Below are positions 53,004 to 61,459 of a stretch of DNA of 64,000 nucleotides, in pieces. This DNA is from Ancylobacter amanitiformis (GTDB lineage: Bacteria; Pseudomonadota; Alphaproteobacteria; Rhizobiales; Xanthobacteraceae). The stretch covers positions 186,001 to 250,000 of the forward strand of contig NZ_JAUSVR010000003.1 of assembly GCF_030814815.1 (NCBI RefSeq), in the 5' to 3' direction. The position numbers and the translations under genes are program-made. The first letter of the stretch is position 1. Each line of letters starts with the position of its first letter. The notes under the pieces were generated by a model. The model saw only the letters and a program-made list of their open reading frames with translations, searched no databases and was not told where the DNA came from.

Positions 53004-53039
53004 GCGATCCCGGATCGGCCTCGGGCCGTCCGGGATCGC
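53004..53039. terminator. Bidirectional hairpin between adc and nicO
   Basis: GCGATCCCGG and CCGGGATCGC pair perfectly, and the inner GGCC and GGCC also pair. It lies between two convergent genes and shares words with the REP-like elements near 56 kb. Confidence 0.5.
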
Positions 53040-53049
53040 GGCGTCAACC

Positions 53050-54012
53050 TCACCCGAGGCTCAGCCGCTCGCTCGCCATGAAGCCGAAGGTGAGCGCCAG
53101 GCCGAAGGCGACCAGCGCCAGCGCGGCGAGGAATTCCACGCCCACCAGCAGGACCGCCCGGCTTGAACCCGGACGGTTCGCGGCCAGCCGCACCGCGGTG
53201 CGCTTGGCGAAGACCGCGATGGCGGCAATGGCGCTCACGGTGATGGCCGTGCCCGCGCCCATCAGCAGTGTCGAGGCGGCCCCGACCCAGAATATGCCTT
53301 GCGTCAGCGCGAAGACCAGCACGAGGATCGCGCCGGAGCAGGGCCGCAGGCCCACCGAGAGCACCGCCCCCCACCATTCGCGCCAGCCGCGGCCCTTGGG
53401 CAGGTCCTGCGGCGCCAGCATATGGGCGTGCTCGTCCCCGCAATCGCAATCGGCGCCATGAAGATGGCCCGGCGTGCCGCGCCAGGTGGCGAGGAGCGCG
53501 CGGCCCTTGATGAAGGCGAGGCGCAGGCCGATCAGCACGATCAGCGCATAGGCGGTCAGCTCGATGATGAAGACCGCGCGGCTCATGGTCGCCGCCGTGG
53601 CGCCGAGCACCACCGCGAAAATGCCGGCCACCAGGATGGCGGTGAGCGCCTGCGCGAAGGCGCTGGCGAAGGCGAGGCCGATGCCGCGCTTCAGCGTCGC
53701 CTCGTTGGCCAGGAGGTAGGAGGAGATCACCGCCTTGCCATGGCCGGGGCCGGCGGCGTGGAAAATGCCATAGGCGAAGGAGATGCCCCCCAGCAGGGCA
53801 AGCGCGTGGCCATCCTGCCGGGATTGGCGCACCGCGCTGGTGAGCAGCCGGTAGAATTCCGCCTGCTTGGCGAGGATGAAGCCGGCAATGCCGCCGACAT
53901 CGCCCGGAGGGGAGCGGGCGCCGACGCCGAACGGGCTCTGCGCCAGCGCCGGGTGAAGCGCGGCGGCACCCATGACCAGGGCGAGGGCCGCGAGAACGAG
54001 CCGGCGGTTCAC
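53050..54012 (-). CDS. NicO/RcnA-family nickel-cobalt (zinc) transporter
   Basis: The 320-residue protein has an N-terminal signal segment, about six membrane helices and a His/Cys-rich loop (HLHGADCDCGDEHAHM) between helices. GIFHAAGPGHGKAVISSYLL is the transmembrane metal motif HX4GHGK of the family, and SVGLRPCSGAILVLVFAL is a second conserved motif. Coupled to DUF1007 it resembles ZevB of Haemophilus, involved in zinc uptake; nickel or cobalt export is an alternative. It overlaps DUF1007 by four bases. Confidence 0.85.
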   Translation of the reverse strand: MNRRLVLAALALVMGAAALHPALAQSPFGVGARSPPGDVGGIAGFILAKQAEFYRLLTSAVRQSRQDGHALALLGGISFAYGIFHAAGPGHGKAVISSYLLANEATLKRGIGLAFASAFAQALTAILVAGIFAVVLGATAATMSRAVFIIELTAYALIVLIGLRLAFIKGRALLATWRGTPGHLHGADCDCGDEHAHMLAPQDLPKGRGWREWWGAVLSVGLRPCSGAILVLVFALTQGIFWVGAASTLLMGAGTAITVSAIAAIAVFAKRTAVRLAANRPGSSRAVLLVGVEFLAALALVAFGLALTFGFMASERLSLG

Positions 54013-54644
54013 GAGCAGCTCACCGTGACGCGGTTGGCGAATTGCGAGCCGTAATTGCTCGCCGTGGTGAGGGCGTTGAAGAAGCCCTCGGTGAGGTTGG
54101 TGGTGTTGACCGCCGCCGGGTCCGGCCGATGCAGGGTGAGCGTGCAGCCGCCCGCGGCGCCCGCGAGCTTGACCGGATCGGTATCGGCCAGCTGGAAGGC
54201 GACGAAATAGGTGGGGTCGTAGACGTCCAGCGTCATCGTCCCCTTCTTCGCCACCGGCTGGGCGAAGGGCAGGGTGAAGTGGAGCGTCAGCGACGTGCCG
54301 TCATAGGTCAGGGAATAGTCCTTCGGCGGCAGCAGGGAAAGCGCCTCCTTGCCGCGCTTGGGGTAGGTGAAATAGTCGAACTCCTTGAGGGAATCGATGT
54401 TCACCTGGGCCAGTTCCTTGAGGGTCTTCTCGGTCGGCTTGCCGTCCGGCCCGTTCTCGAGCCCCTGCAGCGCGTAGCTGGAGAAGCCTTCATCGAAGGT
54501 CCAGTCGTGGCGGATGCCGGTGAGCGTGCCGTCGGGCGCGTAGTCGAGCCGGGATTCCACGCTCACCCAGACATGGGGATGGGCGAGGGCCGGGCCCATC
54601 AGGGCGGCGAGGGCGAAGGCCGCCGCCAGAAATCGTTTGAGCAT
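54009..54644 (-). CDS. DUF1007 periplasmic protein (ZevA-like)
   Basis: The 211-residue protein has a signal peptide (LKRFLAAAFALAALMGPALA) and then HPHVWVSVESRLDYAPDGTL, the family hallmark, where histidines could bind metal at the mature N-terminus. In Haemophilus ZevA pairs with ZevB for zinc acquisition. The start may be eight codons upstream at 54668. It is translated just before nicO. Confidence 0.82.
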   Translation of the reverse strand: MLKRFLAAAFALAALMGPALAHPHVWVSVESRLDYAPDGTLTGIRHDWTFDEGFSSYALQGLENGPDGKPTEKTLKELAQVNIDSLKEFDYFTYPKRGKEALSLLPPKDYSLTYDGTSLTLHFTLPFAQPVAKKGTMTLDVYDPTYFVAFQLADTDPVKLAGAAGGCTLTLHRPDPAAVNTTNLTEGFFNALTTASNYGSQFANRVTVSCS

Positions 54645-54714
54645 CCGTGTCACCGAAGCAGACCGCATTGAGGGATTCGTGGCGGTGCAGTTCGGCGGAA
54701 AGGTGACAGCTATT

Positions 54715-54748
54715 CGTGAAACGACAACGGCCGCCCGAAGGCGGCCGT
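54715..54748 (-). terminator. Terminator of asd
   Basis: ACGGCCGCC-CGAA-GGCGGCCGT is a perfect 9-bp stem (54727-54748) about 80 bp after the asd stop; on the minus strand it is followed by TGTCGTTTC. Confidence 0.75.
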
Positions 54749-54826
54749 CAAAGATGCATCACGTTCCGGTGCTTCAGCGTGATGGCGCGCGCGTGCGCCG
54801 CCTCGCAAGAAGCCGCGCGAGCCGGC

Positions 54827-55864
54827 TCACGCCGCCTTCTGGGACTTCGGCAGCAGCAGCTTGCGGTTCACCAGCACTTCGGCGATCTGCACCGCGTTGA
54901 GCGCGGCGCCCTTGCGCAGGTTGTCCGACACGCACCAGAAGGAGAGGCCGTTTTCCACCGTCGCGTCCTCGCGGATGCGCGAGACATAGGTGGCGTCCTC
55001 GCCGGCCGCTTCATACGGCGTGATGTAGCCACCGGGCTCGCGCTTGTCGACCACCAGCACGCCCGGCGCGGCACGCAGGGCCTCGGTGGCTTCCTCGACG
55101 GTGATCGGCTTCTCGAACTCGACGTTCACGGCTTCCGAGTGCGAGATGAACACGGGAACGCGGACGGCGGTGCAGGTGAGCTTGATCTTGGGATCCAGGA
55201 TCTTCTTGGTCTCCACCATCACCTTCCACTCCTCCTTCGTGTAGCCGTCTTCCATGAAGACGTCGATCTGAGGAATGACGTTGAAGGCGATGCGCTTGGG
55301 GAACTTCTTCGCCTCCACCGGGTCCGAGACGAACACCGCGCGGGTCTGCGAGAACAGTTCGTCCATGGCGTCCTTGCCGGCGCCGGAGACGGATTGATAG
55401 GTCGCCACCACCACGCGCTTGATGGTCGCCAGATCATGCAGCGGCTTGAGGGCCACGACGAGCTGGGCGGTCGAGCAGTTCGGGTTGGCGATGATGTTCT
55501 TCTTGGTGAAGCCCTTCACCGCATCGGCATTCACTTCCGGCACGATCAGCGGCACGTCGCTGTCATAGCGGAAGGCCGAGGAATTATCGATCACCACGCA
55601 GCCCTGGCGGCCGATCTTGGGCGACCATTCCCTGGACACGTCGCCGCCGGCCGACATCAGGCAGATGTCGGTGTCGGCGAAGTCGTAATTCTCCAGAGCT
55701 TTGATCTTGAGCGTCTTGTCGCCGAAGGAAACCTCCGTCCCGACCGAACGGCGGGAAGCGAGCGCGACCACCTCATCCGCGGGAAAGCCCCGTTCGGCGA
55801 GGATGTCGAGCATTTCGCGGCCCACATTGCCTGTGGCTCCGACGATGGCGACCTTGTAGCCCAT
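54827..55864 (-). CDS. asd: Aspartate-semialdehyde dehydrogenase
   Basis: The enzyme reduces beta-aspartyl phosphate to aspartate semialdehyde for lysine, methionine, threonine and diaminopimelate synthesis. At 345 residues it is standard. VGATGNVGREMLDIL is the NADP site, NPNCSTAQLVVAL holds the catalytic cysteine, and EGDG-type residues are in VFISHSEAVNVEF (catalytic histidine region). The ATG at 55864 has AGGAG seven bases upstream; another ATG two codons earlier is too close. A frame extension of 63 codons is unsupported. Confidence 0.96.
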   Translation of the reverse strand: MGYKVAIVGATGNVGREMLDILAERGFPADEVVALASRRSVGTEVSFGDKTLKIKALENYDFADTDICLMSAGGDVSREWSPKIGRQGCVVIDNSSAFRYDSDVPLIVPEVNADAVKGFTKKNIIANPNCSTAQLVVALKPLHDLATIKRVVVATYQSVSGAGKDAMDELFSQTRAVFVSDPVEAKKFPKRIAFNVIPQIDVFMEDGYTKEEWKVMVETKKILDPKIKLTCTAVRVPVFISHSEAVNVEFEKPITVEEATEALRAAPGVLVVDKREPGGYITPYEAAGEDATYVSRIREDATVENGLSFWCVSDNLRKGAALNAVQIAEVLVNRKLLLPKSQKAA

Positions 55865-55961
55865 GATCATTCTCCTGAAAGCCCTGCCATTCACAGGCTC
55901 GGGCGAGCGCGGGCTTTTACGCGATAAGGGGGAGAAGGGCAAGGATGGGGCGCCCTTGGCC

Positions 55962-55997
55962 GTCATCCCGGCCGCAGCGTAGCGGAGAGCCGGGATC
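55962..55997. repeat. REP-like palindrome, copy 1
   Basis: The 36-bp GTCATCCCGGCCGC...GAGAGCCGGGATC has inverted ends GATCCCGGC/GCCGGGATC. An inverted copy with three mismatches is at 56336-56371. It lies 28 bp beyond the 3' end of the GIY-YIG gene. Confidence 0.85.
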
Positions 55998-56025
55998 GTC
56001 CGCGACCGGCGATGCTTTCCGTCCA

Positions 56026-56316
56026 TCACATTGCGATATCGGGAAAGCGGTCGCGCCATTCGGGATTATCCGTTTCGATAAGCGTAATCTTCCATTCGCG
56101 CCGCCATCGCTTTATCCGCTTCTCGCGCAGAATTGCGTTGCCGGCATCATCATGGGCCTCGAACCAGACGAGGCGATCCACATTGTACCGAGCGGTGAAG
56201 CCGGAGATAGCGTGGGAGCGGTGCTCGGCGATGCGCTTGGGGAGATCACTGGTGACGCCGACATAGAGCGGGCCGTCCTTGCGGGTCGCGAGCATGTAGA
56301 CGAAGAAGCGCTTCAT
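56026..56316 (-). CDS. GIY-YIG nuclease-domain protein
   Basis: The 96-residue protein is a minimal GIY-YIG nuclease (COG2827 type). FFVYMLATRKDGPLYVGVTSDLPKRIAEHR carries the VYM...LYVG variant of the GIY-YIG signature and the arginine. YNVDRLVWFEAHDDAGNAILREKRIKRWRREWK carries the catalytic glutamate. These stand-alone genes are frequent and of unknown function. It sits between inverted REP-like repeats (55962-55997 and 56336-56371), 28 and 19 bp from its ends, a cassette-like arrangement. Confidence 0.9.
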   Translation of the reverse strand: MKRFFVYMLATRKDGPLYVGVTSDLPKRIAEHRSHAISGFTARYNVDRLVWFEAHDDAGNAILREKRIKRWRREWKITLIETDNPEWRDRFPDIAM

Positions 56317-56335
56317 CCGCTCCAGACCTTCACGC

Positions 56336-56371
56336 GATCCCGGCTCTTCGCTGCGCTTCGGCCGGGATGAC
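56336..56371. repeat. REP-like palindrome, copy 2 (inverted)
   Basis: GATCCCGGCTCTTCGCTGCG...GGCCGGGATGAC is the reverse complement of copy 1 with three mismatches in 36 bp. It lies 19 bp before the GIY-YIG start codon. Confidence 0.85.
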
Positions 56372-56373
56372 TC

Positions 56374-56562
56374 TTACCAAACACGCCAAAGGATAAAGGC
56401 ACGCAAAATCAAATTGCAGAGCGATGCAAGGGCAAGAAAGCTCGCGACGCGACCTATCTGATCACCAAGGTCGCGAATTTCTTTCTGCAAATTCCATGTC
56501 GCCAGTATCGAGTCGTCTGATGGGGGATTGTATTGAGGCGTAACAATATTCCTGTTGGCCAA
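56374..56562 (-). CDS. Possible small membrane protein coupled to ispG
   Basis: A TTG at 56562, two bases after the ispG TGA and preceded by GGAG, opens a 62-codon frame. The C-terminal 25 residues (VASFLALASLCNLILRAFILW) form a likely membrane helix, and the middle is a charged helix (WNLQKEIRDLGDQIGR). Base composition is lower in GC than neighbours. No family recognised. TTG start and short length leave it uncertain. Confidence 0.4.
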   Translation of the reverse strand: MANRNIVTPQYNPPSDDSILATWNLQKEIRDLGDQIGRVASFLALASLCNLILRAFILWRVW

Positions 56563-56563
56563 T

Positions 56564-57862
56564 TCACTCCGCCGCGTCCGCTCCGGCCGCCGCACGGCCC
56601 ACCCCGAAGCGCTTCGCCACATAGTCCTCGACGATCTTCTTGAAGTCGTCGCGCAGGCTGGGACCGCGCAGGGTCATCGCCTTCTTGCCGTCGAGATAGA
56701 CCGGGGCGGTGGGGAATTCGCCGGTGCCGGGCAGCGAGATGCCGATATCGGCGTGCTTGCTCTCGCCCGGTCCGTTCACGATGCAGCCCATGACCGCGAC
56801 GTTCAGCGTCTCGACGCCGGGATAGCGCTTCTTCCATTCCGGCATCGAGGTGCGGATGAAGTCCTGCACCTCGAAGGCCAGTTCCTGGAAGGTGGTGGAC
56901 GTCGTGCGGCCGCAGCCGGGGCAGGCGGCGACCAGCGGCACGAAGGTGCGCAGGCCCATCGTCTGCAACATCTCCTGCGCCACCGTCACCTCGCGGGTGC
57001 GGTCGCCGCCCGGCTCAGGGGTCAGCGAGACGCGGATGGTGTCGCCGATGCCTTGTTGCAAAAGCACGCCCATGGCGGTGGAGGAAGCGACGATGCCCTT
57101 CGAGCCCATGCCCGCCTCGGTCAGGCCGAGATGCAGTGCATAGTCGGCGCGGCGCGCCAGCTCGGCATAGACGGTGATCAGGTCCTGCACCGCCGAGACC
57201 TTGGCGGAGAGGATGATCTTGGTCCTGGGCAGGCCGATCTCCTCGGCCAATGCCGCCGAGAGCAGCGCCGAGCGCACCAGCGCCTCGCGGGTGACGGCGC
57301 GGGCCTCCGCCGGGCGGGGCAGTTTCGCGTTGGCGTCCATCAGCGCGGTGAGCAGATCGTCGTCGAGCGAGCCCCAGTTGGCACCGATGCGCACCGGCTT
57401 GTCGTGCTTGATCGCCTGCTCGACGATGGTGGCGAAGTGCCGGTCGCGCTTCTGCCCGAAGCCGACATTGCCGGGATTGATGCGGTATTTGTCGAGCGCC
57501 GCCGCGCAGTCGGGGAATTTCGTCAGCAGCAGATGGCCATTATAGTGGAAGTCGCCGACGATGGGGGTGTTCAGCCCCATCTTCAGCAGGCGCTCCTTGA
57601 TCTCGGGCACGGCGGCGGCAGATTCGTCGCGGTCCACCGTGATGCGCACGATCTCCGAACCGGCACGGGCGAGCTGGGCGATCTGCCGCGCCGTGCCTTC
57701 CGCATCCGCCGTGTCGGTATTGGTCATGGACTGCACGACCACCGGCGCGCCGCCGCCGACCATGACCTTGCCGACGCGCACGGCCACCGTATGCCGCCGC
57801 GCGGCGGGGCCGGCGGCCTCCAGATCGGGGGCGACGATGGGGGGGGCGGTCAGGGCATCCAT
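56564..57862 (-). CDS. ispG: (E)-4-hydroxy-3-methylbut-2-enyl-diphosphate synthase
   Basis: This 432-residue enzyme of the MEP isoprenoid pathway converts MEcPP to HMBPP with a [4Fe-4S] cluster. The three cluster cysteines are in CPGCGRTT and [11 protein letters not shown], and [11 protein letters not shown] opens the TIM barrel. The start at ATG 57862 follows GAGAGA; the frame extends 13 codons upstream. zur lies 130 bp upstream on the same strand. Regulation is not apparent. Confidence 0.95.
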   Translation of the reverse strand: MDALTAPPIVAPDLEAAGPAARRHTVAVRVGKVMVGGGAPVVVQSMTNTDTADAEGTARQIAQLARAGSEIVRITVDRDESAAAVPEIKERLLKMGLNTPIVGDFHYNGHLLLTKFPDCAAALDKYRINPGNVGFGQKRDRHFATIVEQAIKHDKPVRIGANWGSLDDDLLTALMDANAKLPRPAEARAVTREALVRSALLSAALAEEIGLPRTKIILSAKVSAVQDLITVYAELARRADYALHLGLTEAGMGSKGIVASSTAMGVLLQQGIGDTIRVSLTPEPGGDRTREVTVAQEMLQTMGLRTFVPLVAACPGCGRTTSTTFQELAFEVQDFIRTSMPEWKKRYPGVETLNVAVMGCIVNGPGESKHADIGISLPGTGEFPTAPVYLDGKKAMTLRGPSLRDDFKKIVEDYVAKRFGVGRAAAGADAAE

Positions 57863-57992
57863 GCGGCATCTCTCGGCGGCGAGCATCTTGCGGGCGAGCA
57901 TCTGGCTGCGGCGCGGCGATCGGTCCTGCGCTCCCGCGCCATCGGCGCCGCGTCCCGCAGCTTCATCGGGTTAAGCCGGGTGCCCGGCCGCG

Positions 57993-58571
57993 TCAACGGG
58001 CCGATTCCGGGGCGGGTTCCGATGCCTGTTCCCCGGCGGGGGGCTCGATCGCCGCCGCCGCCGTGGCGCGGCAGCGCGCGCAGGTGCCGGGAATCTCGAT
58101 CACCGAGGCGCGCGGCGCGAAGCCGGCGGCGCGCGCCGCCCAGGCCAGATCGCGACCGATGGCGTGCGAGGCGACCTCGGAGGTCAGCCCGCAGCTCTCG
58201 CAGATGAGGAACACGATCACGTCATCGGCGCCGTGGGTGCTTCCGCAGGCGATATAGGCGTTGCGGCTCTCGATGCGATGGGCGAGCCCTTCCGCGACGA
58301 GGAAGTCGAGCGCGCGGTAGACCGACATGGGCGGCGGCTTGTCGCCCGTGCTGCCGAGCCGTTCGACCAGCTCATAGGCGCCAAGCGGCACATGGCTGTC
58401 GGCCAGGCCTTCCAGCACGCGGCGACGCAGCGGGGTAAGGCGCGCGCCGCGCTCGCCGCAGCTCGCCTCCGCCCGCGCCAGCGCGACGGCGACGCAGGCG
58501 CCATGGTCGTGGTCGTGGTGGCTGTCATGCCCCGAGGGGGGCGGACGAGGGGGAGCGCGGGAAGGTGTCAT
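57993..58571 (-). CDS. zur: Zinc uptake regulator, Fur family
   Basis: The 192-residue Fur-family repressor has a winged helix (RLTPLRRRVLEGLADSHVPLGAYELVERL, MSVYRALDFLVAEGLAHRIES) and structural zinc cysteines in ICESCGLT and GTCARCRAT. The N-terminus is His/Asp-rich (SGHDSHHDHDHG), unusual for Fur proteins. Zn-loaded Zur would repress the znu operon through the GATATnnTGTATC pair at 45.8 kb, and perhaps the COG0523 and ZevAB-like genes. It is 9 kb from the transporter genes rather than adjacent. Confidence 0.92.
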   Translation of the reverse strand: MTPSRAPPRPPPSGHDSHHDHDHGACVAVALARAEASCGERGARLTPLRRRVLEGLADSHVPLGAYELVERLGSTGDKPPPMSVYRALDFLVAEGLAHRIESRNAYIACGSTHGADDVIVFLICESCGLTSEVASHAIGRDLAWAARAAGFAPRASVIEIPGTCARCRATAAAAIEPPAGEQASEPAPESAR

Positions 58572-58754
58572 AACGTCATCTTAACCTGCGGCTAGGGATG
58601 CGAAAACCACGCAGCCGCATCCAGGTGATGCACCGCGATAAAAGCTTTGCACGCCATGCGACCGTGCTAGCCTAGTTGATGTGGGAATTCCAATGGCATG
58701 GCGCGAGGCCCTGGGGGCTCCGCCGGCCTCGACACATGTGCAGGAGCGCCTTCG

Positions 58755-59537
58755 ATGCTTAAGGGTAAGAACGCCGTCGTCACCGGCTCCACCAGCGGGA
58801 TCGGCCTCGCCATCGCCCGTGCGCTCGCTGCGGAAGGCGTGAATGTCACGCTGAACGGCTTCGGCGATGCGACGGCGATCGAGACGGAGCGCTCCGCGAT
58901 CGAGAGCGAATTCGGCGTCAAGGCGATCTATTCCGCCGCCGACCTCACCAAGGGCTCGGAATGCGCGGGCCTGGTGAAGTTTGCCGAGGACACGCTCGGC
59001 TCGGTCGACATTCTGGTCAACAATGCCGGCGTGCAGCATGTCGCGCCCATCGAGGAATTCCCGGACGACAAGTGGGACCTCATCATCTCGCTGAACCTGT
59101 CGGCCGCTTTCCACGCCACCAAGGCTGCCGTGCCGGGCATGAAGGCGCGCAAATGGGGCCGCATCATCAACACCGCCTCGGCGCACGCGCTGGTCGCCTC
59201 GCCGTTCAAGTCGGCCTATGTCGCGGCCAAGCACGGCATTGCCGGCCTGACCAAGACCGTGGCGCTGGAGACCGCCACCTTCGGCATCACCTGCAACGCC
59301 ATCTGCCCCGGCTATGTCTGGACCCCGCTGGTGGAAAAGCAGGTGCCCGAGCAGGCCAAGGCGCGCGGCATCACCGAGGAGCAGGTCAAGCATGACGTGC
59401 TGCTGGCGGCGCAGCCCACCAAGGAATTCGTCACGGTCGAGCAGGTCGCCGCGCTCGCGGTATTCTTGTGCGGCGACAATGCCAAGTCGATCACCGGCTC
59501 GATGCAGCAGATCGACGGCGGCTGGGTCGCCGAATAA
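58755..59537 (+). CDS. hbdH: 3-hydroxybutyrate dehydrogenase
   Basis: The 260-residue SDR has the canonical size of bacterial 3-hydroxybutyrate dehydrogenase. It has TGSTSGIGLAIARALAAEG, NNAGVQHVAPIEEFPDDKW, and catalytic Ser/Tyr/Lys in NTASAHALVASPFKSAYVAAKHG. CNAICPGYVWTPLVEKQVPEQAK (in two sections) is specific for the family. It interconverts 3-hydroxybutyrate and acetoacetate in PHB turnover. ATG 58755 has AGGAG upstream. The patatin gene begins 21 bp later. Confidence 0.95.
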   Translation: MLKGKNAVVTGSTSGIGLAIARALAAEGVNVTLNGFGDATAIETERSAIESEFGVKAIYSAADLTKGSECAGLVKFAEDTLGSVDILVNNAGVQHVAPIEEFPDDKWDLIISLNLSAAFHATKAAVPGMKARKWGRIINTASAHALVASPFKSAYVAAKHGIAGLTKTVALETATFGITCNAICPGYVWTPLVEKQVPEQAKARGITEEQVKHDVLLAAQPTKEFVTVEQVAALAVFLCGDNAKSITGSMQQIDGGWVAE

Positions 59538-59558
59538 GCCCGGGAACGGAGACGCCGC

Positions 59559-61214
59559 ATGGCTGAAACCCCGAAGAAGCCGGTGCGGCGCGGCCGCGCC
59601 AAAGCCGCTGCCGATACTGCCGCCGACAGCGTCGCCAGCCCGGCGACGGAGACACCTGCCATCGCCGCGCCGGCCGCTGCGCCGGCCGTGCCGGCGGATG
59701 TCCCTGCGGAAATGACGGCGCCGGTTGAGGCCGGTACGCTGGAGGCGGGTTCTGCGGAGGCCGTGCCGCGTGAGCCGGCGGACGACGCGCCGGTCGCCGC
59801 GTCTCCCGAACCTGAAGCCGACGCGGCGCCCGCGCCCCGGCGGGGGCGCCGGCCCGCCACGAAAACGGTGGCGGCCGATCCCGCGTCCTCCGGAGAAGCC
59901 GTGGAGCCGGCCGACCCCGTGGCCACCACGACGGAAGAGCCCGCGTCCCTCGATACGGCGCCCGCCAAGCCGGCGCCCCCCAAGAATGCGCGGTCCAGGA
60001 CAGCGCCGGCCGAGAGCAGGCCCGCTGCGCGCAAGCCCGCCGCGCGCCGGGCCGCGAAGGCGGCGACCACGCCGGTCGAAACCGTCGCCGCGGCGCTGGC
60101 CACCCCGGCCGGCACGGGCGAGGTCCGGCACACGCCCGGACCCGCGGCCGAGGCCAAGGCGGCGTCCGGCGCCAAGGGGCCGGAACTCAAGCCGATCAAC
60201 CTGGGACTTCAGGGTGGCGGCGCGCATGGCGCCTTCACCTGGGGCGTGCTCGACCGGCTGCTGGAAGATGGACGCATCGCTGTCGAGGGGATTTCCGGCA
60301 CCAGCGCCGGCGCGATGAACGCCGCGGTGCTGGCGACTGGTCTGGCGCGTGGCGGAAACCAGGGCGGTCGCGAGGCGCTCGACCGCTATTGGCGCGCGGT
60401 TTCCAAGGACGGGCGCACCAGCCCGCTGCAGCGCACGCTGCTCGACCGGCTGATGGGCAACTGGTCGCTCAACGGCAATCCCACCTACATCGCCTTCGAC
60501 ATGATGAGCCGGTTCCTGTCGCCCTACGATCTCAACCCGCTCAACATCAATCCGCTGATGGAGCTGATCGAGGAACATGTCGACTTCAAGGAACTGCAGT
60601 CCTGCAATCATGTCCACGTGTTCGTGTCCGCCACGAATGTGCACACCGGCAAGGCACGGGTCTTCGCCAAGCACGAATTGACCGCGCAGGCGATCATGGC
60701 CTCGGCCTGCCTGCCCTTCATGTTCCAGGCGGTGGAAATCGACGGCGTTCCCTATTGGGACGGCGGCTATATGGGCAATCCGGCGCTTTATCCGTTCTAT
60801 AACGCGGTGAAGACCGACGACATTCTGCTGGTACAGATCAACCCGATCATCCGCCGCGAGACGCCGAAGACGGCGCGCGACATCAACAACCGGATGAACG
60901 AGATCACCTTCAACGCCTCGCTGCTGGCCCAGTTGCGCGCGGCCGAGTTCGTCACCCGCCTGCTGGACAGTGGCAAGCTGAAGAAGAAGGGCGGCGGCGT
61001 GGATGGCTATCGCGACCTGCGCCTGCACCGCATCGACGGGGCGGAAAAGCTGGTCAATCTCGACGCCTCGACCAAGATGAATGCCGAGTGGGAATTCCTA
61101 GTCTACCTCAAGGCCATCGGCCGGGAGGCGGCCGAGGCCTTCCTGGAAGCCCATTTCGACGATATCGGCGTGCGCTCGACGCTCGACGTCCGCGAGGAGC
61201 TTCGCCGCGGCTAG
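59559..61214 (+). CDS. Patatin-like phospholipase with long disordered N-terminus
   Basis: Of the 551 residues, the first 210 or so are Ala/Pro/Glu-rich with basic repeats (RRGR, RKPAARRAAK) and no predicted fold. The patatin domain starts at about residue 214 (NLGLQGGGAHGAFTWGVLDRL). The nucleophile is the serine in GTSAG, near residue 248, and the aspartate lies in DGGYMGNP near 400. It is cotranscribed with hbdH, as seen in other PHB-making alphaproteobacteria, which suggests action on PHB granules or membrane lipid. The basic N-terminus could bind DNA or granules. Confidence 0.87.
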   Translation: MAETPKKPVRRGRAKAAADTAADSVASPATETPAIAAPAAAPAVPADVPAEMTAPVEAGTLEAGSAEAVPREPADDAPVAASPEPEADAAPAPRRGRRPATKTVAADPASSGEAVEPADPVATTTEEPASLDTAPAKPAPPKNARSRTAPAESRPAARKPAARRAAKAATTPVETVAAALATPAGTGEVRHTPGPAAEAKAASGAKGPELKPINLGLQGGGAHGAFTWGVLDRLLEDGRIAVEGISGTSAGAMNAAVLATGLARGGNQGGREALDRYWRAVSKDGRTSPLQRTLLDRLMGNWSLNGNPTYIAFDMMSRFLSPYDLNPLNINPLMELIEEHVDFKELQSCNHVHVFVSATNVHTGKARVFAKHELTAQAIMASACLPFMFQAVEIDGVPYWDGGYMGNPALYPFYNAVKTDDILLVQINPIIRRETPKTARDINNRMNEITFNASLLAQLRAAEFVTRLLDSGKLKKKGGGVDGYRDLRLHRIDGAEKLVNLDASTKMNAEWEFLVYLKAIGREAAEAFLEAHFDDIGVRSTLDVREELRRG

Positions 61215-61459
61215 GGCCGGAATCGGCCAGATAGAACCCGGCGGATCGGTCAATCCGCCCCCAAGCCCGCGATGGAGCCCGCGTCGATTCACGTGCAGCG
61301 CCATCAGATCGAGGCGGGCTGCAGAGTGTGTCGCGGGACGGCGGCACCAGAATCCCCGCGAAAATGCTGCCGGTCGCCGAGGCCGCGCATCACCCGGGCG
61401 GATGATGCGCGGGAGGTCGGGGTCTCGACGCCTCGACGCTTTTGTGGTGTGACGGCGTC

